In this document: piece by piece, positions 18,784 to 27,946 of the stretch
How the letters are laid out: each line of letters begins with the position of its first letter
Position numbering within the stretch: position 1 is the stretch's first letter
Source of the DNA: MFD09286-c1 sp963701015
GTDB lineage: Bacteria; Bacteroidota; Bacteroidia; Bacteroidales; DTGW01
NCBI GenBank assembly: GCA_963701015.1
Contig: OY969556.1
Span: forward strand, 3,410,001 to 3,474,000
Length of the DNA: 64,000 nucleotides
Direction of reading: 5' to 3'
The notes under the pieces: model-generated
What the model saw: only the letters and a program-made list of their open reading frames with translations
What the model was told of the DNA's origin: nothing
The model's database searches: none
Program-made: the position numbers and the translations under genes

Positions 18784-20784
18784 TCACGATAATTGTTCAG
18801 GATTTAATATGGAAATATTTTCATGAGCCATGTCTCTTTCCTGGCTTATATTAATTGTTTGCAAATATTCGGGTTTAGTAACACCAATTCTCTGTTCAGC
18901 GGCTTGTAATATCATTTCGAGCAACCAGCTATAATTATGCCCATCTATTTCTGCCATCTTTGCCAAATGGCCATCCCAACACCAACCTGGATTTGGGTTC
19001 ACTTCCAAAATTTTAGGTTCGCCATTTGAATCTAAACGAAAATCGAACCTGCAATAATCACGACAATTTAACCTTGAAAATAATTTAACACAATTTTCAA
19101 TAATTGATTTTTCTAAATTTTCTGGCAAATTAGCAGGTATGAACCGCAGTGCTTTAAAGTAAGGTGAATCGGGAAGCCATTTTGCTTCATACCCACAAAT
19201 TTTCGGTAATCCATCAGGCAGTTGTGAATAATCTTCTTCAACAATTGGCAATACAAAATATGACTCTGGTGGATTCCCTATAATCCCAACGCTTATTTCA
19301 CTTCCGCTTAAAAATTCTTCTACCAAAATTGGACTCGCATAACCAAATTGGTGACGAATTTTAACAATTGCATCTTCAAGTTCTTCAATTGAATTCGCAA
19401 CACTATTTTGTGTTATACCAAAACTACTGTCTCCAAAGTTTGGCTTTGCAATTACCGGAAAATCAATCTGAAGGTCATATACATTATCTTCGGGTTTGAC
19501 AAAAAATGCTTCCGCAACAGGAATTCCCATTTCTTTTGCCACACCCCGAATAAGTGATTTGTCATAACAATAGGCAAGACATTGCGGACTCGATCCGCTA
19601 TATGGGATACCTAAAACTTCGAGTAATGCAGGAACATGCAGTTCCTTTTGCGCTTCGTTATTAAAACCTTCATCGCAAAGATTCAACACAAAATCTATCT
19701 TATATTTCTGACGTAATAAATCAGTATATAATGAATGATGTGAATTGAGAAATGAAAATTTATATCCCGGAAGTTGGTTCAAAGCGCCTTTAAGTCGCTC
19801 AATGGTGAACAAGTCATCATCATCAAAAACACTTGAAGGTTTAATTATATCAGGTCTTTTAGGATCACCCATTATAACTACCACATTTTTTCTGTCGGAT
19901 ATTTTTGTTTTAACTGGAGTTCTTTCTTTTATTACATTTGCTGTAGCTATAATTCTTCGTGCCATCATACCCAGGTCCTGATTTCTAAGAGAATTGGTTT
20001 CTATATCGCCCTGAAACATCATATTTTTAAATCCAACCTGGTTGAACATTTTGATTAATACATCCTGTGTATATAACCTTTCGGCATAGAACTGATCGAC
20101 CAAAACACCCTTTTCTACATGGGTAATCACTTCTCTTGAAATAAGCCTTTCCCTATCTTTTGCCAAAGAACGTTCACGACAAACAAAATGTTTTTTGTCC
20201 AACCATTCCCAACTGCGCGGCACATAGTGTTTTTTCAAATAACTACCATCGGCAACATCTATCAAAAATTTACCTCCTGGTTTTAGAACCCTGTAAATTT
20301 CTTTTAATACTATAATATCATCTTCCACACTTTCAAAATAACCAAAACTGTTACCCAACAGCAACACAACATCGAATGTATCAGCTTGAAACGGGAGTTT
20401 CCGGGCATCACCTTCTTTAAAATTAATATTCAAATTTTCCTGCAAAACAATAGATTTTGCTTTTCGTATAAGGTAATGTGAACGGTCGAGACCAGAAACA
20501 TTTGAATAACCCTGACGGGCAAGTTCAATTGCATGACGGCCTTGTCCACATGCCAAGTCAAGAATGCTATGATCTTTCGGCACACCCAAAATGGTAGTGA
20601 AAAGCTCAACTTCGCTTATTGTTATTGTTTTGTCTTCAACAACGTCAGCATCAGTTTTAAGATACATTGAATTAAAAATTCTTCTCCACCAATCGGGTCG
20701 TAAATGATTTTCCAAATCGTCCACTGGGCCAAGTACTGGATTGATGAATTTGACACCTTTTTTTGCAGATAATATTTTAGCCAT
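18784..20784 (-). CDS. Fusion of SAM-dependent methyltransferase and D-Ala-D-Ala ligase-like ATP-grasp enzyme
   Basis: A 666-residue two-domain enzyme. Residues ~35-275 are a class I methyltransferase: motif I SILDLACGQGRHAIELA at ~73-89, then YSNVSGLDRS, a DARKLPFQADTFDVVLLL motif and YRVLKPGGKFLIDV. Residues ~300-640 are an ATP-grasp domain like D-alanine-D-alanine ligase: VVIMGD, FVLNLCDEGF, LGIPYSGSSPQCLAYCYDKSL, PVIAKPNFGDSSFGI (ATP-binding loop), LVEEFLSGSEISVGII and the metal-binding EVNPNPGWCWDGH. The second half should activate a carboxylate with ATP and join it to an amine; the first would methylate the product or substrate. No frameshift or internal start interrupts the frame. The product and pathway are unknown, and the cell wall Ddl role is not implied since Ddl normally lacks this partner. 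Confidence 0.85.
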   Translation of the reverse strand: MAKILSAKKGVKFINPVLGPVDDLENHLRPDWWRRIFNSMYLKTDADVVEDKTITISEVELFTTILGVPKDHSILDLACGQGRHAIELARQGYSNVSGLDRSHYLIRKAKSIVLQENLNINFKEGDARKLPFQADTFDVVLLLGNSFGYFESVEDDIIVLKEIYRVLKPGGKFLIDVADGSYLKKHYVPRSWEWLDKKHFVCRERSLAKDRERLISREVITHVEKGVLVDQFYAERLYTQDVLIKMFNQVGFKNMMFQGDIETNSLRNQDLGMMARRIIATANVIKERTPVKTKISDRKNVVVIMGDPKRPDIIKPSSVFDDDDLFTIERLKGALNQLPGYKFSFLNSHHSLYTDLLRQKYKIDFVLNLCDEGFNNEAQKELHVPALLEVLGIPYSGSSPQCLAYCYDKSLIRGVAKEMGIPVAEAFFVKPEDNVYDLQIDFPVIAKPNFGDSSFGITQNSVANSIEELEDAIVKIRHQFGYASPILVEEFLSGSEISVGIIGNPPESYFVLPIVEEDYSQLPDGLPKICGYEAKWLPDSPYFKALRFIPANLPENLEKSIIENCVKLFSRLNCRDYCRFDFRLDSNGEPKILEVNPNPGWCWDGHLAKMAEIDGHNYSWLLEMILQAAEQRIGVTKPEYLQTINISQERDMAHENISILNPEQLS

Positions 20785-20813
20785 ATCTTTATTTAATCTA
20801 AATTAATTTTAGT

Positions 20814-20821
20814 CAAAAATA
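20814..20821 (-). promoter_or_regulatory. Putative -7 box
   Basis: TATTTTTG on the minus strand matches TAnnTTTG exactly and ends 29 bases before the start codon of the methyltransferase/ATP-grasp gene. No clear -33 TTTG is seen at the right distance. Confidence 0.35.
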
Positions 20822-21051
20822 GTGACAGATTTCGTATAATTTTATTGGTAATTAAAGGACTTATTAACAGAATTGAAATTATATTAACTTTTTGAGCGTG
20901 CGTTTTAGTTGTAATGATGAAATAAAATGAATTTATTTTTAGTCGATTTAATAAATTTCTTCTATACTTGAACTATATTATTTATTTGATACAATAAATT
21001 TTAAGTAATTTAAATATTTTTATACTGCCAAATAATAAATGAAATTAACAG

Positions 21052-22881
21052 ATGAGAAGCTTTTATTTTATTAATATTTCAACACTTATTGTTGCTGTTG
21101 GCTTATTAAATAGTGTTTCAGGGCAAACCTATCCTCAAATTATAAATGTTAACAGTAGGAATATTACTTCATTGGATGGTCAATGGAAAACAATTGTTGA
21201 TCCTTACGAAACAGGGTACTATGACTATCACAGAAAACCTATTGCGAATAATTATGGATTAGATAAGGATATTAATGACAAAAGCGTTTTACAGGAATAT
21301 AATTTTTCTACTGATAAATCATTGGCTGTTCCAGGTGATTGGAATACACAAAACCCAGAATTATACTATTATGAAGGCACTATATGGTATAGGAAACGCT
21401 TCGAATACCAGCTTAAAAGTGGTAACCGGCTTTTTCTTCATTTTGCCGCTGTTAATTATGAAGCAATTGTATTTTTTAATGGAAAAGAAATTGGGCAACA
21501 TGTTGGAGGGTTTACGCCTTTTGATTTTGAGGTTACTTCACTTGTAAAACCAGGTGAAAATTCAGTTGTTGTAAAAGTTGATAATAAAAGATTAGTTGAA
21601 GGAGTTCCGACTATTAATACAGATTGGTGGAATTACGGAGGAATAACACGTGAAGTAAATTTAATTGAAACTCCATCGACTTTTATCCGTGATTATTATG
21701 TTCAGTTAAAAAAAAGGAATAAAAATGTAATTGAGGGCTGGGTGCAGTTAGATGGAGACGAACTTTCGCAAAAGGTTACAGTTGCAATTCCTGAAATGAA
21801 TATTAATAAAGAAATAATTACAAATAACAGCGGTTATGCAAATTTTGAGATTAAAGCCCAACCAACATATTGGAGTCCTGAAAATCCAAAACTATATAAG
21901 GTTATAATTTCTGGCGAAAATGAAAAAATTGCTGATGAAATTGGTTTTAGAACGCTTGATACCGAAGGGAATAAAATATTACTGAACGGTAAAGAAATTT
22001 TTTGTCGAGGAGTAAGTATTCATGAAGAAGCTGCTTATAGGAATGGGCGAAATTATTCTACCGATGAAGATGCTATATTATTGGGTTGGGCCAAAGATAT
22101 GGGTTGTAATTTTGTTCGGTTGGCCGATTATCCGCATAATGAACAAATGGTTCGTTTGGCTGAAAAAATGGGAATTATGGTGTGGTCGGAAATACCAGTT
22201 TATTGGACAATACAATGGAGCAATCCTGAAACCTACGCAAATGCTGAAAATCAATTAAGTGAAATGATTACACGCGATAAAAACAGAACTAATATTATCA
22301 TTTGGTCCATTGCAAATGAAACTCCAAAAAGCCCTGAGCGATATTTATTTTTAAGTCATTTGGCTGCTAAGGCACGTAGTATGGACAATGTGAGGTTTGT
22401 TAGCGCTGCTTTGGAAAAAGAAGAAATAAAACCCGGGTTAATGACCGTGAATGATTCACTTGGTAAACTATTCGATATAATCAGCTTTAATGAATATGTC
22501 GGTTGGTATGATGGATTTCCGGATAAATGTGAACATGTAAGCTGGACATTTTCAGAAAATAAACCTGTAATTATTAGTGAATTTGGAGGAGGATGTGTTT
22601 ATGGATTACGTGGATCAAAAACCGACCGGTTTACAGAAGATTACCAGGAAGATTTATACAAAAAAAGTATAATTATGTTTAAGAATATTCCTGGATTAGC
22701 CGGAACTACCCCATGGATTTTAAAAGATTTCAGATCACCACGTCGTCTATTACCAGGAATTCAGGATGATTTTAATCGCAAAGGACTTGTTTCTGACAAG
22801 GGACAAAAAAAGAAAGCTTACTTTATAATGCAACAATGGTATAATGAACTAAAAGCTAAATATAGTAAAGTGCCAAATTAA
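21052..22881 (+). CDS. Glycoside hydrolase family 2 (beta-glucuronidase/beta-galactosidase-like)
   Basis: A 609-residue secreted glycosidase. A signal peptide (FYFINISTLIVAVGLLNSVSG) precedes the GH2 sugar-binding jelly-roll domain (~30-205; WYRKRFEY, HFAAVNYEAIVFFNGKEIG, HVGGFTPFDFEV), the Ig-like domain (~205-300) and the TIM barrel (~300-600; RGVSIHEE, GCNFVRLADYPHNE). The acid/base Glu is E423 in WSIANET and the nucleophile is E510 in ISEFGGG. The retained NWWNYGG-like DWWNYGGITREV and the length of about 600 fit the beta-glucuronidase branch, but GH2 specificity is hard to read. It probably cleaves a terminal beta-linked sugar in the periplasm. The TonB-dependent receptor behind it is on the other strand and no SusD is present, so this is not a classical polysaccharide utilisation locus. 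The stop codon lies within the arm of a dispersed palindromic element. Confidence 0.9.
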   Translation: MRSFYFINISTLIVAVGLLNSVSGQTYPQIINVNSRNITSLDGQWKTIVDPYETGYYDYHRKPIANNYGLDKDINDKSVLQEYNFSTDKSLAVPGDWNTQNPELYYYEGTIWYRKRFEYQLKSGNRLFLHFAAVNYEAIVFFNGKEIGQHVGGFTPFDFEVTSLVKPGENSVVVKVDNKRLVEGVPTINTDWWNYGGITREVNLIETPSTFIRDYYVQLKKRNKNVIEGWVQLDGDELSQKVTVAIPEMNINKEIITNNSGYANFEIKAQPTYWSPENPKLYKVIISGENEKIADEIGFRTLDTEGNKILLNGKEIFCRGVSIHEEAAYRNGRNYSTDEDAILLGWAKDMGCNFVRLADYPHNEQMVRLAEKMGIMVWSEIPVYWTIQWSNPETYANAENQLSEMITRDKNRTNIIIWSIANETPKSPERYLFLSHLAAKARSMDNVRFVSAALEKEEIKPGLMTVNDSLGKLFDIISFNEYVGWYDGFPDKCEHVSWTFSENKPVIISEFGGGCVYGLRGSKTDRFTEDYQEDLYKKSIIMFKNIPGLAGTTPWILKDFRSPRRLLPGIQDDFNRKGLVSDKGQKKKAYFIMQQWYNELKAKYSKVPN

Positions 22882-23029
22882 TCCTACTTAAACACATTAA
22901 CTGTCTTCTATGATTTTCAGCTTTATTTACCCCAAACCCTAAAGGGTGAAAGCTGAAAATAAAACTGTTCCCTTTAGGGATTAAGGGTAAAAACAGTTTG
23001 GTTTTCGAATCTGTTAAAGTAGAATTAAG
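22877..23029. repeat. Dispersed palindromic element, copy 1
   Basis: A ~153 bp self-complementary block. Outer arms ATTAATCCTACTTAAACACA and its imperfect complement at 23008-23029 enclose GATTTTCAGCTTT...AAAGCTGAAAAT and paired CCCTAAAGGG and CCCTTTAGGG. The same organisation and much of the same sequence recur at 38081-38229. The outer left arm contains the stop codon of the GH2 gene. It encodes nothing convincing. Confidence 0.8.
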
Positions 23030-23216
23030 AATATTGGATATATAGTCTGGGCTGTTCATTGATACATCTGGAACAAGGATAGTTTACTACAGTGTGTGCG
23101 ATAGTTTACATAAAATCTTTCACAATAAAACTAAGAAAGTACATGAGTTGAGAATCTTTTAAAACCATTTAGATACCTGTTTTATTTTGAACAATCAATT
23201 TGTAAATAATACAATT

Positions 23217-23257
23217 AAAAAAGCCAATTGAAACATTTCTGTCAGACTGGCCTTTTT
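23217..23257 (-). terminator. Terminator of the TonB-dependent receptor gene
   Basis: On the minus strand, AAAAAGGCCA pairs with TGGCTTTTTT (one mismatch) and ends in a T run. It lies 42 bases beyond the receptor's stop codon. Confidence 0.6.
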
Positions 23258-23298
23258 AACTAAACAACTACTAAACACTAATATTAACTTAAAATATT

Positions 23299-25788
23299 TT
23301 AGAAAGCTCCTCCACCTTTGAAATTAGTATCATCGGCACGTCCACGTTGTTTGTCAGAGAAATTATTGAAATTAAATGAGAAATTAAACCTAAATACCGG
23401 GCCTTCTGCCAAAATATGATAGTTATTATCAAAAGTCTGACCTTTCACAGAATAATCAAAATCGATGGAATTGAATATGTTTTCAGCTGATAGGCCAAAA
23501 TTAATTTTACCTTTCATAATTGTTTGGTTAACTGCTAAATTCGATGTAAAAAACCCAGTGAATTTGCCCTGTGCATCAAGTCCTGCTGCTCTGTAATAGC
23601 CAATTAACTGAATTCGGGTTCCCCATTTGAGCGTAAAATTAGATATCAACCTGGCATCCCAAGTATTGATTGCCTTCTTTGAATAGGCAGTATCTACCAG
23701 AGCATTGATTGTATAATGATAAAGATTTACTCCACTATTTATCTGCCACCATTTGTATAAATTTAAATCAATTCCAAGTTCTTCACCCAATGCTTGTTGA
23801 TCTTTTGCATTTACCAACTGATGTACCATTATTCCGTCACTTCCTAATAACCTCAACGTTGTAAAACAATCAGTGGTATTTCTGAAATAGGATTGGGCTG
23901 AAAATGTAACTATTTTCCCTGTTTCCCTAAAATTAAACTCATATGCATCAGTAATTTCAGGCTTTAAATATGGACTACCTTTGAATATATTTTGTGGGTC
24001 GATATATGATGGCGTAAATGTTAGCAAATATGCTTGTGGACGATTGATGCGACGGCTATAACTCAGTTGGAACTGATGTTTTTGATTAATTTCTTTCGAA
24101 AAATGAAGGCTCGGATATAACATAAATTTGTTGTATTTAAATGGCAAACTGGCATTTGTAAAATCTATGGTACGTGTAAAATATTCTGACCTCAATCCTA
24201 CCTGGTAGCCAATTCCCCATTTTGTATCGGAATACATAATATAACCTGAATATATAGTATTCACATAATGTTGGATATATGAAAATGTGTCATTTTTTAT
24301 CCAATTAGTTTGTGATATATTGAAATTTCTGAATAATAAATTTTCATACCTATGTTCATATCGGTATTGAGCGCCAGTTTCAAGAGTACCTGAAAATAAA
24401 GGCCTTTTATAGTCAATATTAGAGCGGTATTGAAAATTGAAATTATCCTTGTGATAATTTAATTTAGAATTAAGTATTGGTAAATTATAATTAGCATCGG
24501 TATAATTTGATGTAAGCGTATTATCATCCACTCCGTTCCAGGAGGAATATTGATTGGTAAATGATAATGTATGGTTTTCAGTAAATTTGTGCGTATAGTC
24601 AGCATTAATTTGATTTACATAACCCCAAACATTCATAAAATTATTGCTGGTATTATAATGATTTATTGTAGTGTCCCATATATGGTATTTAGAATCACTA
24701 CCATTGTCATAACCCTGTTTACCAAAACTATATGAAACTGTAAATGAGTTTTTTTCATTTAAATCATAATCCATTCCAAATTTGAATGACTTATTATCAT
24801 TTGAGTTGAATTGATTTGCATCTTCAATATTATAAATAGTATCAGCAGTAAAAAAAGTTTTATTGTTTAATTTAATATCTGTATGATATCTGTTTTTTGC
24901 ATAATCAAAACCAGTAAAAAAGTTCATCTTTCCATTACGGTAGTTTACCAAACAGTTTGCAGTATTTTTATCGGTAGTACCAATGCCAACATTTGCATTG
25001 CCATTTAAACCCTGCAAAGTTTCCTTTTTCAATATAACATTAATTATACCTGCCTGACCTTCGGCATCATATTTTGCTGAAGGATTTGTTATCACTTCAA
25101 TTTGTTTTATTGAACTTGCGGGTAATTGCTTTAATAAATCGCTACCTTTTATAACAGATGGTTTTCCGTCGACCAAAACAATATAATCAGAACTTCCGCG
25201 AAGTGTAACATTTCCCTGGGCATCAACCTGCACCGATGGTGTATTTTCCAAAACATTCGCTGCTGTTCCACCTTTTGCACTTATATCTTTATCAACATTA
25301 ATTACCCGTTTGTCAATTTTATATTCAATTCTTTGTTTTTCGGCAGTTACAACCACGTCATTCAGTTGTGTTGATAAGGCTGAAAGTGATATATCGCCCA
25401 ATTCAGGGTGTTTGTTTTTACTGTTTAAAGCAATAGGTGGAGTTTGTTTCATTTCGAAACCTACAAAAGTTATTTTTAAAAAATAGTCGCCATAAGCTAC
25501 TTTTTCAATTTTAAACATCCCATCGGGTTTTGTAATAGTTCCGGTTACCAGGCTCGAATCGGCCGATTTATATACCGCTACATTTACATATTCCATAGGC
25601 GTTCCGGTTGAAGAATCAATTACCCGACCTTCGATATAGGAAGGTAGCAAATCAATATTTGCAGCCGGTTCATTAGCAGATAAATTCATTGCAAAAAGAA
25701 TATTTATTATTATCGCAGTTAAATAATATTTATCGAAAATAAATAACCTATTACTTTTTACTTTCTGTTTTAAAAAATGCGTTGTCAT
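23299..25788 (-). CDS. TonB-dependent outer membrane receptor with carboxypeptidase-regulatory-like domain
   Basis: An 829-residue outer membrane protein. The ATG at 25788 is preferred because it is followed directly by a basic and then hydrophobic signal region (YYLTAIIINILFAMNLSANE); the frame extends upstream to 25950 but adds residues without signal-like character. Domains: a CarboxypepD_reg-like beta-sandwich (~45-130, IEGRVIDSSTGTPMEYVNVAVY), a TonB plug (~140-260, VLENTPSVQVDAQGNVTLRGSSDYIVLVDGKPS written here only as far as VTLRGSSDYIVLVDG and IKQIEVITNPSAKYDAEGQAG), then a large beta-barrel of the OMP_b-brl_3 type (PF14905). It probably imports a substrate or peptide across the outer membrane using TonB energy. 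No SusD neighbour. Convergent with the GH2 gene. Confidence 0.88.
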   Translation of the reverse strand: MTTHFLKQKVKSNRLFIFDKYYLTAIIINILFAMNLSANEPAANIDLLPSYIEGRVIDSSTGTPMEYVNVAVYKSADSSLVTGTITKPDGMFKIEKVAYGDYFLKITFVGFEMKQTPPIALNSKNKHPELGDISLSALSTQLNDVVVTAEKQRIEYKIDKRVINVDKDISAKGGTAANVLENTPSVQVDAQGNVTLRGSSDYIVLVDGKPSVIKGSDLLKQLPASSIKQIEVITNPSAKYDAEGQAGIINVILKKETLQGLNGNANVGIGTTDKNTANCLVNYRNGKMNFFTGFDYAKNRYHTDIKLNNKTFFTADTIYNIEDANQFNSNDNKSFKFGMDYDLNEKNSFTVSYSFGKQGYDNGSDSKYHIWDTTINHYNTSNNFMNVWGYVNQINADYTHKFTENHTLSFTNQYSSWNGVDDNTLTSNYTDANYNLPILNSKLNYHKDNFNFQYRSNIDYKRPLFSGTLETGAQYRYEHRYENLLFRNFNISQTNWIKNDTFSYIQHYVNTIYSGYIMYSDTKWGIGYQVGLRSEYFTRTIDFTNASLPFKYNKFMLYPSLHFSKEINQKHQFQLSYSRRINRPQAYLLTFTPSYIDPQNIFKGSPYLKPEITDAYEFNFRETGKIVTFSAQSYFRNTTDCFTTLRLLGSDGIMVHQLVNAKDQQALGEELGIDLNLYKWWQINSGVNLYHYTINALVDTAYSKKAINTWDARLISNFTLKWGTRIQLIGYYRAAGLDAQGKFTGFFTSNLAVNQTIMKGKINFGLSAENIFNSIDFDYSVKGQTFDNNYHILAEGPVFRFNFSFNFNNFSDKQRGRADDTNFKGGGAF

Positions 25789-25980
25789 GTGTTTAATTTT
25801 TAAATTATTATTATGATGCAATATTAATTTGCCTAGTGTATTCAAATGTTTCAAACTGGTAATAGAATGTAATCCGTTGTAAAAAATTGTAATCATGTTT
25901 TTGGAAACTTGAATGAACATAGTATTAAATTTCACTTTAAAGTTTCTCACATAATAACTTTTTACTTGAATTTGATTTGC

Positions 25981-26020
25981 CGAATGACTAAATATTTCAT
26001 CCTTTAAAATCTGTCATTCG
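25981..26020. other. Perfect 8 bp inverted repeat in a divergent intergenic region
   Basis: CGAATGAC (25981-25988) and GTCATTCG (26013-26020) are exact complements 24 bases apart, in the 300 bp between the divergent TonB-receptor and YjdF-like genes. It may be a regulator's half-sites or a leader hairpin. Nothing else is recognisable in that gap. Confidence 0.35.
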
Positions 26021-26088
26021 CCGATTATAAATTTTAAACAAAAAGTATTTTCAATAAATTTGATATTAAAATTTAAAAAGTACTTAAT

Positions 26089-26286
26089 ATGAATGCAACA
26101 GAGTTGAATATTGATGTGGTTTTCGAATCGCCCTATTGGGTTGTATATTTCGAAAAAATAATAAACAAAAGGAAAATGTTTGCCCGTAAGAGAATAGGTA
26201 AGACTGAGCCAGCACAAACCGATTTGGCAAGTTTTTTTGAAAAACTCAACTATAAAAAACTAAGATATATTGCTATCTGTTCGTAA
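26089..26286 (+). CDS. Short YjdF/DUF2992-like protein
   Basis: A 65-residue basic protein. DVVFESPYWVVYFEKIINKRK, FARKRIGKTEPAQTDLASFF and LNYKKLRY line up by eye with the pattern of the YjdF family (VYFExPFWVGVFE, FGAEPKDxEVYEFILKNYYKLRF), whose function is unknown and which in Firmicutes is controlled by an azaaromatic-compound riboswitch. Typical members continue with a further ~70 charged residues, which are missing here: the frame stops right after the conserved core. It could be a natural short form or a truncated gene. A PfpI-family gene follows 41 bases later and may be co-transcribed. Confidence 0.6.
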   Translation: MNATELNIDVVFESPYWVVYFEKIINKRKMFARKRIGKTEPAQTDLASFFEKLNYKKLRYIAICS

Positions 26287-26327
26287 TTATACAAAAAAGC
26301 AACACTAACCAAAAATTTTTATAAATC

Positions 26328-26945
26328 ATGAAAATAGCAATTTTACTTTTTGATAATTATACAGCTCTTGATGTAATTGGACCCTATGAAGTTTTATCAA
26401 AATTACCAAATGCACAGGTTTGCTTTGTGGGCCTGGAGAAGAAAAATTATACCGATTCGCACGGATTGAAAATTATAGCCGATTATTCAATTAATGAAAT
26501 TTCGCAAGCAGATATTCTGCTTATCCCTGGTGGTTTTGGTATAGATGCGATTTTAAAAGATAAAACTATAATTGAGTGGATTAAACAGATAAATAATGCA
26601 AGTATATGGACAGTATCAGTTTGCGCTGGGGCTTTGCTATTAGCCGAGGCTGGATTGTTAAACGGTAAAAATTGTACAACCCACTGGGGACGCAAAAAGC
26701 AATTAAGAAATTATGATGTTATAGTAACAGACAAATACGAAAGATATGTTCACGATGGGAAAATAATTACATCAGCAGGAGTTTCGGCAGGAATAGATAT
26801 GGCGCTATATCTGGTTAGTAAAATAGCAGGAAATCAAATTGCACAAATGATTCAATTGGCTATGGAATATAACCCGGAACCTCCATTTGATTGTGGTATT
26901 CCGACTAAAGCCCCAAAGGAGTTGCTTGAAAAGTTGAAAAGATAA
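26328..26945 (+). CDS. DJ-1/PfpI family protein (isonitrile hydratase-like)
   Basis: A 205-residue protein of the DJ-1/PfpI superfamily. The N-terminal IAILLFDNYTALDVIGPYEVL carries the conserved acidic residue (E21), and the nucleophile elbow is C99 in VSVCAGALLLAEAGLL, followed by THWGRKKQL and the ITSAGVSAGIDMALYLV motif shared with isonitrile hydratase and the N-terminal domain of AraC-type GlxA regulators. There is no helix-turn-helix domain, so it is an enzyme rather than a regulator. Possible roles are isonitrile hydration or glyoxal/protein detoxification; specificity is unknown. Confidence 0.88.
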   Translation: MKIAILLFDNYTALDVIGPYEVLSKLPNAQVCFVGLEKKNYTDSHGLKIIADYSINEISQADILLIPGGFGIDAILKDKTIIEWIKQINNASIWTVSVCAGALLLAEAGLLNGKNCTTHWGRKKQLRNYDVIVTDKYERYVHDGKIITSAGVSAGIDMALYLVSKIAGNQIAQMIQLAMEYNPEPPFDCGIPTKAPKELLEKLKR

Positions 26946-27042
26946 ATAAATTCAGTTGTCAATAATGCTTGGTTAGTTATTGCAGAATATGTTACAATTT
27001 TGTTTAGGGTTTAAAAAAGTTGACATTTCGCATCAGATGTAG

Positions 27043-27371
27043 CACTTAATAAAAAAATACTTGGTTCAACATCCTTTACTTAAGAAGTATATCAGATTCT
27101 TCTGGGAACTTCAAATTGAGAATGCACAACTTAATCACAAAATAATTCCTCAGAGAAATATCAATCTGAGATTCAATTTAAGTGATACTCCTCATTATTT
27201 GTATTTAAATGATAAAGCTAATTTACTTGAAGATGTTTATTTTACTGGATTACAGGATGAATTCAGGTACGCTTATTTACAATTAAATGGTAAGGTTGAT
27301 GTGTTTGAAGTAGGTTTTTTCTAGAAGGTTTTTATCCATTTTCAAAAATCCCGGTTTCTGAATTTATTTGA
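27043..27371 (+). pseudogene. Frameshifted N-terminal fragment of an AraC-type regulator
   Basis: The frame YLVQHPLLKKYIRFFWELQ, HKIIPQRNINLRFNL and LEDVYFTGLQDEF is the N-terminal sensor part (DUF6597-like) of Bacteroidota AraC-family regulators. No ATG precedes it; a stop lies at 27040-27042. At 27315-27320 a run of six Ts has apparently lost one base: adding one T restores GFFLEGFYPFSKIPVSEF, but a second stop follows at 27369-27371, and no DNA-binding domain comes after. It is therefore a decayed gene remnant. Confidence 0.7.
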
Positions 27372-27398
27372 AATAATGCAATTTTTCTAGTTTACTAA

Positions 27399-27752
27399 TT
27401 ATTTATATTTTAAAAAATCTCCATCTATAATCATCAATTTAACTCCATTTTCAGTTTTTGAACGGTGTGAACTTAATTCATTTGAAACTACATAAGTCAT
27501 TCCGCTTTTTAAAGTAAATAACTCACCATGCTGTAGTTCACTCACAAATTCTCCTTCCAGGCAATGAACAATATGTCCTTTTTTACACCAATGGTCAGCT
27601 AAATAACCTTTAGAATATTCAACCATCCTTATACGTAATCCGTTGAATTGAATTGTTTGCCAATAGGCAATTCCAGATTCACCTTTGTATTCAATTTTTG
27701 GAATTAATGTCCAATTAATAGTTTGGAATGGGATATTTAAATTATTTTTCAT
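27399..27752 (-). CDS. DHCW-motif cupin-fold protein
   Basis: A 117-residue single cupin domain. YSKGYLADHWCKKGHIVHCLEGEF is the signature region of the DHCW-motif cupins (here DHWC), supplying likely metal ligands His and Glu; SGMTYVVSNELSSHRSKTENG is the second cupin motif. These small cytoplasmic proteins are common in Bacteroidota and have no assigned reaction. The length is normal. It is a single-gene unit between an AraC remnant and a response regulator. Confidence 0.8.
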   Translation of the reverse strand: MKNNLNIPFQTINWTLIPKIEYKGESGIAYWQTIQFNGLRIRMVEYSKGYLADHWCKKGHIVHCLEGEFVSELQHGELFTLKSGMTYVVSNELSSHRSKTENGVKLMIIDGDFLKYK

Positions 27753-27946
27753 AAGAATAATAGGATACTTGCATAAGCAAGGTAATTATAATTCATTAAC
27801 TTAATTTCAAATTACCCTAAATTTAAGAACATTTTCTTAAAAGTTTGTGAAATAATAACAATCATCTCCAATACTGATATTAATCATGTTAAATTTTATA
27901 ACTCAATGGGAGTTAAACCGTAAATACTTAGAAAATATTTATACAT

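Noticed and set aside
22856..23059. 67-codon minus-strand frame with FLPLIPKGN, similar to 38037-38219
   Set aside because: Similarity comes from the shared palindromic repeat; no start context or family pattern.
21052..25788. Polysaccharide utilisation locus
   Set aside because: A GH2 and a TonB receptor are neighbours but convergent, with no SusD or sensor regulator.
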